Source of the DNA: Mesostigma viride
Taxonomy: Eukaryota; Streptophyta; Mesostigmatophyceae; Mesostigmatales; Mesostigmataceae
Reading direction: 5' to 3'
Length of the DNA stretch: 59,396 nucleotides
Assembly: GCA_009746045.1 (NCBI GenBank)
Contig: RPFO01001671.1
Location: 1-59,396 of the forward strand
Shown here: positions 1-8,473 of the stretch, in pieces
Layout of the letters: each line of letters begins with the position of its first letter
Position numbering within the stretch: position 1 is the stretch's first letter
Translations under genes and position numbers: made by a program
The notes under the pieces: model-generated
The model's database searches: none
What the model saw: the letters and a program-made list of their open reading frames with translations, nothing else
Told to the model about the DNA's origin: nothing

Positions 1-80
1 GGGTTAGTTACTCCTTTCGATCGGGAATGGGACCCTGATATGCAGCGCCCGAGGACACATCAGCCAATCCCGATGTTAGA

Positions 81-2772
81 GTGTACCACGGCCGTCCATT
101 TCTGCCATCGACCACGATAGATGAGGTTATGCAAGCGCTCAACGCGGCCAAGAATGCCCCGCCCCCACCCCCGCCCCCGACTCCGCCTCCACCTGCACTG
201 GAAGTGCCGCCCCCTCCACCACTGCCTGTAGTAGGTGACGCGGTCGTTCCGCCTCCGCCAGTCGACCCCCCACTGGGCTCATATCCATTTGGGAACAAGG
301 AGGTCCCAGTAGGGTGGATAGACCAGACCAAGATGACGACCCATTTGTGATCGTGTCCGATGACGAAGATGAACAGAAGCCTGATAAGAAGGGCAAGGGT
401 GTTGCAAAGGACACTAAGAATGATAAAAGGGCGAGAGGCAAAACGGTGGAAGACTCGATCGATCTGGATGCCCCTGATGTTGATGATCAGCCTCCACCCC
501 CCCTTCGCCCAGGGCGGGTTGGCTGAAGACCACCTACGCGGGTTATGCACAGGTGTACCACCCCTGGCGAATGGAGGCGGGCGATGTGGACTTCGAGTAT
601 GACAGGAACGACGAAAGATTACTGAAGCTGTTGGGAGGTGAGAAGATAGCCTTCAAACGCGGTGCCGAGCCCGACGGCAACTGCTGGTGGTACGCCTACT
701 TTGAAAGCAAGGCGTACCAGGCAAGGGAGTCGATCACGCAAGCAGAACTGCACAAACGAGTCTTGGAGAAGAAAAAGGAGATTGGGAAGGTGATAGATAA
801 TTACTTGAAAGACAGGGAGAAACTAGGGATTGGCAACTTCGGCCCCAACTTCAGTCAAAACGAAGCAGATTGGAAAAAGAAGATTAAGGACGAACTTAAG
901 GATAAAAAGTGGGCGTCGGACAGCATGGCGAGTCTTGTGGCATTTCATGACAAAACGGATGTCTACAACGTCAACACTAAAGAAGTGACCGGTTTCCCCG
1001 GTACGTACACAATGGGGTGTCGCCTGTTACTAGGAGGGTCGACAAAGGAATTCAAGAAGGCACGCAGAGAACAGCGACCGTGGAGATCAGAAAACAAGCC
1101 CGTATACATCTGTCACGACGGGGGTGTTCATTATGAAGCGCTGATCCCTGAATCGTGGCCATCTGGCTATCCCTCTGATCAAACGGGTGAGATGGCGCCC
1201 GCTCCCGACAACAAGGAGCAAAGAGAAGATCTGGAAGCAATGAAGGACACGCGCACGACCACACTGGAGAATAGCGTGAAGCGACTGGAGGACAACCTGC
1301 AACAGATCCCGGAAACGGGTGTAAAGGAACTAGAAGAGAATGCGTACCGCGTGTTGGAAGAAGGCGCGGAACGGACATGCGCACATACCCTGGCAAATAT
1401 GGCTGGCGGTGGTGACGAGTTTATCACTCCGGCACAGATGGCGGATGTACATTTTAGAAGGTGCATAGAGAATGGCATCATGAACTACGCTGGGCCTGAC
1501 GACCCGGTAAACACACTACCGCAGAGACCTGCCGAGGTTGTTACCGAAACACTACCCCCTGCTGATATGGACACGCGTACAGGAAGGGTGGGAGATAGGG
1601 TAAAAAAGGGTAAAGGCAAGAGTAAGGCGAATGCACGTCACATAAAGGACAATGCCCATCCCCCCACCTCAAAGGATGAGGCGGACGAGTCCATGAGACA
1701 GTTTGCAGGCATCGAGGCAAACAAGGACATCCCCTTCAACTATCAGTGGTCGCCACTGAATGCAAGCATAGTTGCGGTTCGATACAAGAAAGTGCCCGGT
1801 GGTCTGAAGATACAGGTCAGTTTTGGGCGTGATCGCGAATTCATGGACTGGCTGCTGCTAGCCAAGAGCAGGGTGCTTGCGGGGATGGGAATATCTGCAC
1901 TTGGGTTGTACGCAGACCAGTACCTTCCGGCTGGCAAAGTGATCGGTTTGTATACGGGGCGGATATTGGGCGAGTTCGAACCGCAGACCACAAAAGATCT
2001 AGTAGAGACCCCGCTGACAGGTTTCCGTCACGGCATCCTGACGATGATCGGTGACGATGACAAGCTACTGTTACACAGCTACAATGACGGCGCAAAAGGA
2101 GTGCGCCCCATCGTGCGTCTCGTGGACGGTGGTCGTGGTGCACCTACTTCTGGCACACAAATTGGTCAGACGTACGATCCTCTCGGCGTAGGGGTTATTT
2201 TTCCATGGACGTATGTGCACATGGCAAACGATCCACGAGGGTCGCGTGACCCTAGAATAGGGAAGGCGTATTATCCCAATGCAACGTTCCAACATGGATC
2301 GCCCGGCCTTAAGGTTATTAACCCGATCTATCCGCGCGAGGAGGTTGTGTGGGAGTATGACAATGCCAAGATAACTGAAGGCGGTAAATACATAGCAAGC
2401 GGTGAAGGCGTCGAATTCGGCAAGCGGCTGTGGTTGATGCAACGAGTAGCCAAAAAAATAGATGGCGCCCAGAAAGAGCTGGACGCCTTTATGATGGACG
2501 AGCGGCGCGATGCTCTAGAAGTGGCTGTGGAGAGTTTGGAGAAGATAGTTGAAAAGAACAAGCGCATCAACACCCCAAAGAGATGCACGGGCCGCCCCCA
2601 ACGGAAGTGCACCGAGAAGGAGGAGAAAGAACAGCCTGACCTCCTTGACGACATGGACATGCGAGACGTGGAGAATGCACTGAAGGTTGAGGGGTTGGAC
2701 AAAAAGAGCATGAAGAAACTGAGGGACTTGATCAAAGAGTACAACGATTGGCGTCAGACGCAAGCATTTTAA
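81..2772 (+). CDS. OTU-like cysteine protease fused to a SET domain (frame-broken near its N terminus)
   Basis: The main open stretch runs from 553 (GTG; first ATG at 571). Counting from 553, an OTU-type deubiquitinase domain covers about residues 28-205, with the Cys motif DGNC (Cys44) and the His motif GGVHYEAL (His193). A linker rich in charged residues follows, then a SET-like domain at about 400-615: GLYADQYLPAGKVIGLYTG, then NATF, then EEVVWEYDN. A basic coiled tail ends the protein. Upstream, a Pro-rich segment (81-350) and an acidic segment (314-526) lie in two other frames. Single-base length changes at 312-314 and in the C-run 497-503 would join all three, and the OTU protein at 54844 has the same Pro-rich-then-OTU order, so I treat this as one gene. 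The N terminus may lie outside the window. Inferred role: removal of ubiquitin plus methylation of a host or viral protein; neither activity is proven here. Confidence 0.75.
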
Positions 2773-2783
2773 TTTCTTTGAGT

Positions 2784-3455
2784 ATGGTATGTCATAGCGC
2801 AATTATGATGGGATCACGTTGCAACCCGATCATCAGCACGAGCGAACAGTACATTGGCGTCACTTCGAGGCCAGAAGTGTACGACACTATCTGCGGTGAT
2901 GATGCCTATCAGAGCCTAAAGTCCTCCATGGCGGACACCCTGGGGACCGAGACCGTCATCGTCCCGTCCAGTGCATATGACGTGTTTAATATTGATACGA
3001 GGGCCAGGGGTATGGGCCTCAACTACGGCAGCACTTTTGATGACCAAATGGCGTTTGGCGCGGAGAGACTGCCCAAGCCAGAGGACGTTGTGGGGGCCAC
3101 GCTGGACGATCACAAGGTGGGCGTCGGCTTTATCACGTCCAACTCGAAGGACTTCCCCGTGCAGGACATCCAGGTGCTGCGTCCCTACATCCCGGCCCCG
3201 GTAAACACGGACAACTGGGGCACGATCGGCCTCGCCACCAAGGGCGCATTTGGACAGATGATCACCGACGGGACTTTGCTAATGGACCCTCGATACACCC
3301 TGCCCACACAGGCAATGGATTTCATGGGCGGGGGTATCTACGGCTTCCCCACCGTGTCGTCCGCCTCCTCGCTGGGTATCTGGGGCGAGACGGGGTTCAC
3401 GGCTAGCACCAACGTATGGGGAGCGCCCGGCTCGTCGGGTGTGTCGGGCTTGTAA
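2784..3455 (+). CDS. Hypothetical protein, Gly/Ser-rich C terminus
   Basis: This is a 223-residue protein starting at the ATG at 2784; an earlier in-frame TTG at 2748 would overlap the preceding gene. I do not recognise the family. It has no membrane segment and no obvious catalytic motif. The second half is rich in Gly, Thr, Ser and aromatic residues and ends in a low-complexity GSSGVSGL tail, a composition often seen in virion components. The gene follows the OTU-SET gene by 11 bases on the same strand. Confidence 0.6.
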   Translation: MVCHSAIMMGSRCNPIISTSEQYIGVTSRPEVYDTICGDDAYQSLKSSMADTLGTETVIVPSSAYDVFNIDTRARGMGLNYGSTFDDQMAFGAERLPKPEDVVGATLDDHKVGVGFITSNSKDFPVQDIQVLRPYIPAPVNTDNWGTIGLATKGAFGQMITDGTLLMDPRYTLPTQAMDFMGGGIYGFPTVSSASSLGIWGETGFTASTNVWGAPGSSGVSGL

Positions 3456-3528
3456 CCGTGTGGCGGTGCGTTTATAGAGGGCAAAATAAGGTCGTCGCTG
3501 TCAAATAGGATACGCCCCGACCTGCACC

Positions 3529-3999
3529 ATGGACACAGCGATTGTTGTGGAAGATTGGAGACGCAACATGCGTGCGATGACGTCAGAGTACATCGAGATC
3601 GATGACGCGATGAAGAGGGCGACCAAGGAGTTGCTGCCCCTGAGGAAGCGGAGAACAAACTTGGAAGGCACTATCATCGACAGCATGGTGTCGGCGGGAG
3701 TGGATGCTTGCAACATCTCTGGCACGCAAGACAGGCTGGTTGTGAAGCGGACGAGGAAGAAGCCGACCGTGAAGAAGGCGGACTACCTGCAGCGTCTGAC
3801 TGCTTTCTTTGAAGGGGACATTGGGAGGGCGCAAGATTGTTGGGATTTCATCAATGACCTGGGAGGTGACGTGGTTGAGGTGAACCGACTCAAGCGACAG
3901 AAGAAGAAGGCGGACAACACGCAACAGGAGGCACAGGAGGATCCACCCGAGGAAGGGGAGGTGCGGGACGATGTGGACGAGAACGCCGGTGACGACTAA
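3529..3999 (+). CDS. Small charged coiled-coil protein, resembles the DUF5760 type
   Basis: This is a 156-residue protein. The first half is helical and charged (KELLPLRKRRTNLEGTIIDS), followed by a Lys-rich loop (LVVKRTRKKPTVKKADYL) and an acidic, disordered tail. The arrangement of a helix, a short variable loop, then a basic strand and helix resembles a small family common in nucleocytoplasmic large DNA viruses that I know as DUF5760. The function of that family is unknown. The match is by eye only. Confidence 0.65.
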   Translation: MDTAIVVEDWRRNMRAMTSEYIEIDDAMKRATKELLPLRKRRTNLEGTIIDSMVSAGVDACNISGTQDRLVVKRTRKKPTVKKADYLQRLTAFFEGDIGRAQDCWDFINDLGGDVVEVNRLKRQKKKADNTQQEAQEDPPEEGEVRDDVDENAGDD

Positions 4000-4148
4000 C
4001 CTTCACCCCTCACCTTATATCGCGGACAAAGTACTCCGCGCCTAGTTCAGGGTGATCTAGGAAGCTGCCGTATTCGTTGATGGCGCCCCATTCATAACCA
4101 AGTATATATTCTTCTTGAATAGGGAATAAGTACGCGCCAGTGGACGTC

Positions 4149-4904
4149 ATGGACCTTGTGGAGGGGCAAAGGATATACGTGAGTCCCGAGGACCTCACCT
4201 GCCCGATCTGTCTGAACGCCCTTTATGATCCTGTTGTGATCGAGTGCAACACGAGGGTGCAGGAGGGCAAGTGCGAGGCGATGGTGTGCAAGCACCCGTG
4301 CATGACCGAACTTATCGCGCGCCAAAAGGACAGGGGGGGGCCTTCCGCGTCGGTCGTGGGCAAGTGCATCCTGTGCAGGGGGCCATGGCACCGTTACATG
4401 TGCCGCCCCAACGTCAAGGTGGGGTCCCTCACGGCCGAGTTGATTCGTAGATGCCCGTACTACTCGAATGGGTGTCCAGTGACGGGAACTCAGTCAACTC
4501 TCCGAGCCCACGTGGCCGTGTGCGGTTTCAAGCAGCTGGCCTGTCCCAACCGCGCGTACGGGTGCCAAGAGATGGTGTACAGAAAGGACCTGGGACAGCA
4601 CAAGCACGAGTGCCGCCATTTCCCGTGCAAGTATTTTTTAGAAAGCGACGGGTGCAGGGTGACTGCCCCACTCGCGTCTGTCAAGGGTCACGAGGATGAA
4701 TGCCCGTTTGGTTTGTACCCTTGCATCAACCTGATCAACAATGTGCGCAAGAAACTGGGCGTGTGGCCCACGTGCAATGACAACAACATCCTGCGATGGA
4801 ACTTGAGCGAGCAAGGCAAAACGTATTTTCCGTCATCGTGCAATTGCGGGTGCGCAGAAAAGGAGACGTGCGCGTTTCCTGTCAATGGAATTCTTAATGA
4901 ATAA
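4149..4904 (+). CDS. RING / TRAF-type zinc-finger protein, probable E3 ubiquitin ligase
   Basis: The ATG at 4149 gives 251 residues; a GTG nine bases earlier is less likely. A variant RING finger opens with CPIC at residues 18-21 and closes with CILC at 73-76, with Cys/His pairs between (C42, C47, H49, C51). Several TRAF/SIAH-like fingers follow from about residue 102 (CPYYSNGC, CGFKQLACPNRAYGC, HKHECRHFPC, HEDECPFGLYPC). RING plus TRAF-type fingers is the usual build of a ubiquitin ligase that selects substrates through its zinc fingers. Together with the adjacent F-box protein and the two OTU proteins it suggests active control of host ubiquitin signalling. Confidence 0.85.
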   Translation: MDLVEGQRIYVSPEDLTCPICLNALYDPVVIECNTRVQEGKCEAMVCKHPCMTELIARQKDRGGPSASVVGKCILCRGPWHRYMCRPNVKVGSLTAELIRRCPYYSNGCPVTGTQSTLRAHVAVCGFKQLACPNRAYGCQEMVYRKDLGQHKHECRHFPCKYFLESDGCRVTAPLASVKGHEDECPFGLYPCINLINNVRKKLGVWPTCNDNNILRWNLSEQGKTYFPSSCNCGCAEKETCAFPVNGILNE

Positions 4905-4913
4905 AGAGCAATA

Positions 4914-5609
4914 TTAACTGTCAACATTGTCACTCTCTTCCTCTTCCTCGTCATCGTCCTCAGACGAAACGTCGAGGAGGGACATAAATGCGCTCTCTCC
5001 AATCTTAGGTATGCTTTGTTTTAGGTACCCTAGCAAAGGGTCGGCAGGTGCCCACCGCTCCCAACGCACGCAAGCGGTTGTCATGTCAGCACACTGCTGG
5101 CACTTGCATGCAGGAACTGGAATCCCCTGCGCATCCGTCTCCACAGACCCCGTGTCTGAATCATCATCCTGTCCTTCGTCTTTCTCTTCTTCCTCCTCGA
5201 CCTTCTCACCCTCGTCTCCATTGCCATCCTCCTCCTCGCTTGTCTCCTCCTCCTCTTCACTCGACTCCTCATCATCTTCACCCGGCTCCTTCATGTCTTC
5301 CTCCATCATATCACCTTCCTCTATGATGGTTTTCACCGCGGCCACCTCCTCCTCCAGTGACGGACGATCCATGTACGTCATCGTCTCTGCTAGCAGTGCG
5401 CAATGGAGTATATTAGCAATGTGTCTTTCACGCACCAAATCGCTGTTGTGCTTAATGAAAAGCCCACCCCTCTCGCATGCCACTGACAAGAGGTTGCAAA
5501 TCAATGCGTCGACGGTATTCTTGTCGGTACTGCGCAGTTCGTAGGTGGGGTAAGCACCTGCCAACCCGGTCTTCATGAATGGATACATTGTCTGCATTGG
5601 TAGGCACAC
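4914..5609 (-). CDS. Acidic protein with a possible histone-fold segment
   Basis: The protein has 231 residues from 5609; an ATG at 5576 that overlaps the stop of the upstream F-box gene (ATGA) is an equally good start. Residues of about 20-75 include VDALICNLLSVACERGG, then IKHNSDLVRERHIANIL. This looks like helix 2, loop and helix 3 of an H2A/H2B-type histone fold (compare the usual NK..I..RHI pattern). A long Glu/Asp-rich stretch and a Cys-rich patch (CKCQQC) follow. The histone reading is my inference from pattern; the acidic tail would be unusual for a core histone and might instead suggest a chaperone-like protein. Confidence 0.6.
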   Translation of the reverse strand: MCLPMQTMYPFMKTGLAGAYPTYELRSTDKNTVDALICNLLSVACERGGLFIKHNSDLVRERHIANILHCALLAETMTYMDRPSLEEEVAAVKTIIEEGDMMEEDMKEPGEDDEESSEEEEETSEEEDGNGDEGEKVEEEEEKDEGQDDDSDTGSVETDAQGIPVPACKCQQCADMTTACVRWERWAPADPLLGYLKQSIPKIGESAFMSLLDVSSEDDDEEEEESDNVDS

Positions 5610-6595
5610 ATTTCTTTGTGCGGCTCTGGACCGCGCCGTTTATAGGTCCACCTCAACCAGTCTCCCCTGATTGCTAAATCGGTTGATCCCCTTCGCGTAC
5701 CTGGCGCGGCAACCACTACCACCCCCCTGTACCTGTCAAGAGGTCGTCTCATCCACCGGTTGCAGAAGAGGCAGCGATTAGGACGCGTCCACCTCGACAT
5801 TGTGCCCAATGGGTCTGTGTTAAAGTAGGACAGCTCCAGGTCAAACGCCTCATTCCACGCACGGGTCACGTACGCATCTCCGTTTCTCTCCACCATCACT
5901 GCGACGTCTTTCACGGCAAAGTATGCGGTGACGTCGGGGATTACCCCCCACAATCTGGCCATGCTGTCGACGCAGAAGACCACGCGCTTGCCGCCATCAG
6001 CAAGTGAGGGAAAGTTGGCATGCATGTGAGCAAACTGCTTGTAGTCGTCCGATGCTACGTAGGAGCGCGTGCCAGATGCGTAACCATTGGGCGGCCTGAC
6101 GCCGCTCCACATCACTTCCTGAAGTTTCTTTAGCCCATCGGCCGATTCTCTGGACAGTCTCCGGTGGCCTGCGTCATCCAGGCTGGCGGGCATGGAGTAA
6201 ACATCACGCATCGTGCCAATTGTTATGCGGTCACCTGTCGGCGTCCAAGGGAACAAGTGATTGATCACCTCGAACACGTACTTCACTATGGGCTCTTCCA
6301 CCCCCTGGATCGTGTAGTACCTGTTTTCCTCCTTATGCAAGCACTGCAGTATACGCTTCATACCGTAGGCCTTTATGTACTCGGTCGCCTGTCCTAAGAC
6401 AGACATCACCCCATCGTCTGCTATGTTGAAGCGGGGGTCATCTGGAATTTTTGTCAAGAACTGTACACCTGAAAAATACTCCTTGAACACTTGGTTTGTT
6501 TCTTTGGACACCCGGGCCCTGCACACGTCCGCCGCGGGCAACTCGCTAAATATCTTATCTACCAGCTCGAGCGGCAGGTCGTTGAACGTTGCCAT
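5573..6595 (-). CDS. F-box protein
   Basis: The start is the ATG at 6595; a GTG at 6604 is also in frame. The N terminus FNDLPLELVDKIFSELP followed by ADVCRARVSKETNQ is a clear F-box, the motif that binds Skp1 in SCF ubiquitin ligases. The remaining residues, about 280, show no leucine-rich or ankyrin repeats that I can recognise. Near the C terminus there are Cys pairs (CLFCNRW and CAYQCRQC) that may bind zinc. The likely role is as an adaptor redirecting host SCF ligase. It overlaps the membrane-protein gene upstream and the acidic protein gene downstream on the same strand. Confidence 0.8.
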   Translation of the reverse strand: MATFNDLPLELVDKIFSELPAADVCRARVSKETNQVFKEYFSGVQFLTKIPDDPRFNIADDGVMSVLGQATEYIKAYGMKRILQCLHKEENRYYTIQGVEEPIVKYVFEVINHLFPWTPTGDRITIGTMRDVYSMPASLDDAGHRRLSRESADGLKKLQEVMWSGVRPPNGYASGTRSYVASDDYKQFAHMHANFPSLADGGKRVVFCVDSMARLWGVIPDVTAYFAVKDVAVMVERNGDAYVTRAWNEAFDLELSYFNTDPLGTMSRWTRPNRCLFCNRWMRRPLDRYRGVVVVAAPGTRRGSTDLAIRGDWLRWTYKRRGPEPHKEMCAYQCRQCIHS

Positions 6596-6875
6596 TTTGT
6601 CCACCTTGTGTCTGCCCTGTCTGAAGGTTGGTGTTGACGGCGGGGATCACTTTGTTCTTAATGTCGGGTAAAATGGCCTGGAGGAGGAAGTACACCCCTG
6701 TTATCAATATGGACACGTCGATTTTGGGAACGGCTCTGTAAGCGCCTGCAAACACAATTAGGGATTTGACTAGAGGGGCCTCGGTTGGGAAGTCCGTGAG
6801 AAGGACAAATGGGACAAGGGTCGAAAACAACGAGGTGGCTGAGGAGAGTGCATCTTGTGCGACCAATGAATCCAT
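6555..6875 (-). CDS. Small membrane protein
   Basis: This is a 106-residue protein from the ATG at 6875 (an in-frame GTG at 6893 is less likely). It has hydrophobic segments (LFSTLVPFVLLTDF, VKSLIVFAGAYRAV, VSILITGVYFLLQAILP) and a Gln/Gly/Arg-rich polar tail. I do not recognise the family. The box ACTGTATA lies just upstream on the coding strand. Confidence 0.6.
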   Translation of the reverse strand: MDSLVAQDALSSATSLFSTLVPFVLLTDFPTEAPLVKSLIVFAGAYRAVPKIDVSILITGVYFLLQAILPDIKNKVIPAVNTNLQTGQTQGGQNGNVQRPAARAGR

Positions 6876-6881
6876 GCTTCT

Positions 6882-6890
6882 TATACAGTA
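6882..6890 (-). promoter_or_regulatory. ACTGTATA promoter-like box
   Basis: The minus strand reads TACTGTATAA here, immediately upstream of the ATG at 6875. The same ACTGTATA core lies just upstream of the genes starting at 27293 and 37378, which makes it a candidate viral TATA-type promoter element. Confidence 0.4.
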
Positions 6891-6959
6891 CACAACAATG
6901 TTAATTTTATTGATTAGATTAGAAGTTACAGTTTAGGCAAACAGATCACGGGACGTTGT

Positions 6960-7955
6960 TTAGTTGGCATGGGAGCTGGCCACAAACGTCTCCCCACCAA
7001 TGAAGGCATCAAAGAACACGTTCTTAAACACAATGTTGCAACGGTCTGCCTCATCCTCATCCACACACACAGGTCCGGCGCCGCTCTCTGCGTCGGCCAA
7101 CACCTGAATCATCTGAAACATGTGCCTGAAGCGCTTGAGGCGCGAGTCGTCGTCAACCAAGGTATTGCGGTAAAGGGCCGCGCGGTCCATCTCCCTGATG
7201 TTGATGTCGAACTGGTGTTGCATCTCCCTCATACGAAACTCGTGCTGCTTCTCGATCTCGGCTAGTTTCAGCTCATCCACCTTGTTGTCCATTCGTGCCT
7301 TGGTGCTGCGCCCACTGTCTTCTGGGCGGGGCTCGGCCTCTCTCTTCCCCCACACCAGCTTGGTAGTCTCGCGAGAATCTGTGCATTCGCCTTTCGCGTG
7401 ACTCTTGGAAGTGCCGGCAGCGGGCTCCAGACCCTTGTGATAAAGCACATCCCGAAGTGGGTCGTTTGCGACCTTATCTGCGTTGTTCTTGGCAATCTTC
7501 TCCACCAGGTTCATGGCGAACACCAGGCAAATGCCTTCAATCCACTCACCCAGCTTCTGGGCCAACAAGCAGTGAATCCACACAGGGCAAGTGTCCACGG
7601 CCTGCTCGTCACAGAGGTCGATCACATTCTTTGACAACCTCTTGCTATTTCCGTTGATCTTGGCCATGTACAGGGAGTTGGACTCCCCACGGAGACCCGT
7701 CTGTCGAATGTATTCGAGCACTCCGTCGTCGGCCAAAAAGTCAAAAAAGGATTTGGTGCCGTTAGAAAGGCAGCGCATGAGCTCTGGTCCGTTTATTTTC
7801 AAATCCCTCTTGCGCACGCGCACGAGTGCGCCCGTGTCCACAGCATAACCCTTGCCTTCGAGATCAGGGTTCATTTTGCAGTAGAAATACACCCCATCTT
7901 GGTAATGGAGCAAAAAGCTCTCCTCAAAAGTGGTCCTCCTGGCATCGGAGTCCAT
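6960..7955 (-). CDS. KilA-N domain protein
   Basis: This is a 331-residue protein. The N-terminal third contains the strand-and-helix pattern of a KilA-N DNA-binding domain, ending in TCPVWIHCLLAQKLGEWIEG, which matches the conserved TWVHP.LA..LA.W block of that family. A polar linker and a Gln/Glu-rich coiled coil (MREMQHQFDINIREMDR) come next. KilA-N proteins are abundant in large DNA viruses, probably as transcription or DNA-transaction regulators. The gene is divergent from the helicase gene across a 518-bp intergenic region. Confidence 0.75.
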   Translation of the reverse strand: MDSDARRTTFEESFLLHYQDGVYFYCKMNPDLEGKGYAVDTGALVRVRKRDLKINGPELMRCLSNGTKSFFDFLADDGVLEYIRQTGLRGESNSLYMAKINGNSKRLSKNVIDLCDEQAVDTCPVWIHCLLAQKLGEWIEGICLVFAMNLVEKIAKNNADKVANDPLRDVLYHKGLEPAAGTSKSHAKGECTDSRETTKLVWGKREAEPRPEDSGRSTKARMDNKVDELKLAEIEKQHEFRMREMQHQFDINIREMDRAALYRNTLVDDDSRLKRFRHMFQMIQVLADAESGAGPVCVDEDEADRCNIVFKNVFFDAFIGGETFVASSHAN

Positions 7956-8473
7956 AGGGAAAGCCCAAGTTGGCTATGGCTTTTTGTGTCTCTGGTGTGT
8001 GTGCCTTGGTTTCCAGAGACAAACCTTTTCCCCTTGTAGAGTGACAGACACGACCCGGCAGATATTTTCAGCACGCGTGGCATAACCGCCGGAGATCTCT
8101 GACTCACCTGAGATCTGTGACTGTACAGCGCCGCGCCAGATGTTATTTTGTCGGACGGTACCGCGTCAGAGATCCACGACTGTACGGCGCCACGTTGGAT
8201 CTTTTTGTGGGCGGCGAGTACGACCAGACGATATTTCCGTACGGTTGCTCCTCAAGCTAGAGATCTTTCCAACGCAGACCCAGCCCAGCAAGTAGATCTC
8301 TGGCGAAAGATCTCCGCGCGACACGTCAGCGCGCGTTTTGGACGGGTGTTCGATTACATCTGCAGTTTTTTGTGTTTGTACAAGTATGAAGAATGCATGG
8401 AAGTGAGACAAGGCACACCCACACACGCTCTCAAGCGGATACAAAGCGTCCACAGCCTCAATTTGTCCACTCC
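7956..8473. promoter_or_regulatory. Divergent intergenic region with AGATCT cluster and imperfect direct repeats
   Basis: This stretch lies between two divergent genes and shows no convincing coding content. AGATCT occurs five times within 221 bp (8093, 8111, 8261, 8294, 8308). A roughly 32-nt imperfect direct repeat is present at about 8110-8141 and 8169-8200, each copy holding GACTGTAC followed by GCGCC. A regulatory or replication-origin role is possible and is only inferred. Confidence 0.4.

Noticed and set aside
8-550. A 180-codon Gly-rich minus-strand frame at the window start
   Set aside because: It is the complement of the Pro-rich codons of the OTU-SET gene head; the Pro-rich sense reading is repeated in the second OTU gene.
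5048-5544. Ser-rich plus-strand frame opposite the acidic protein
   Set aside because: It is the complement of the Glu/Asp-rich tract; the minus strand has a structured N-terminal region and is the better gene.
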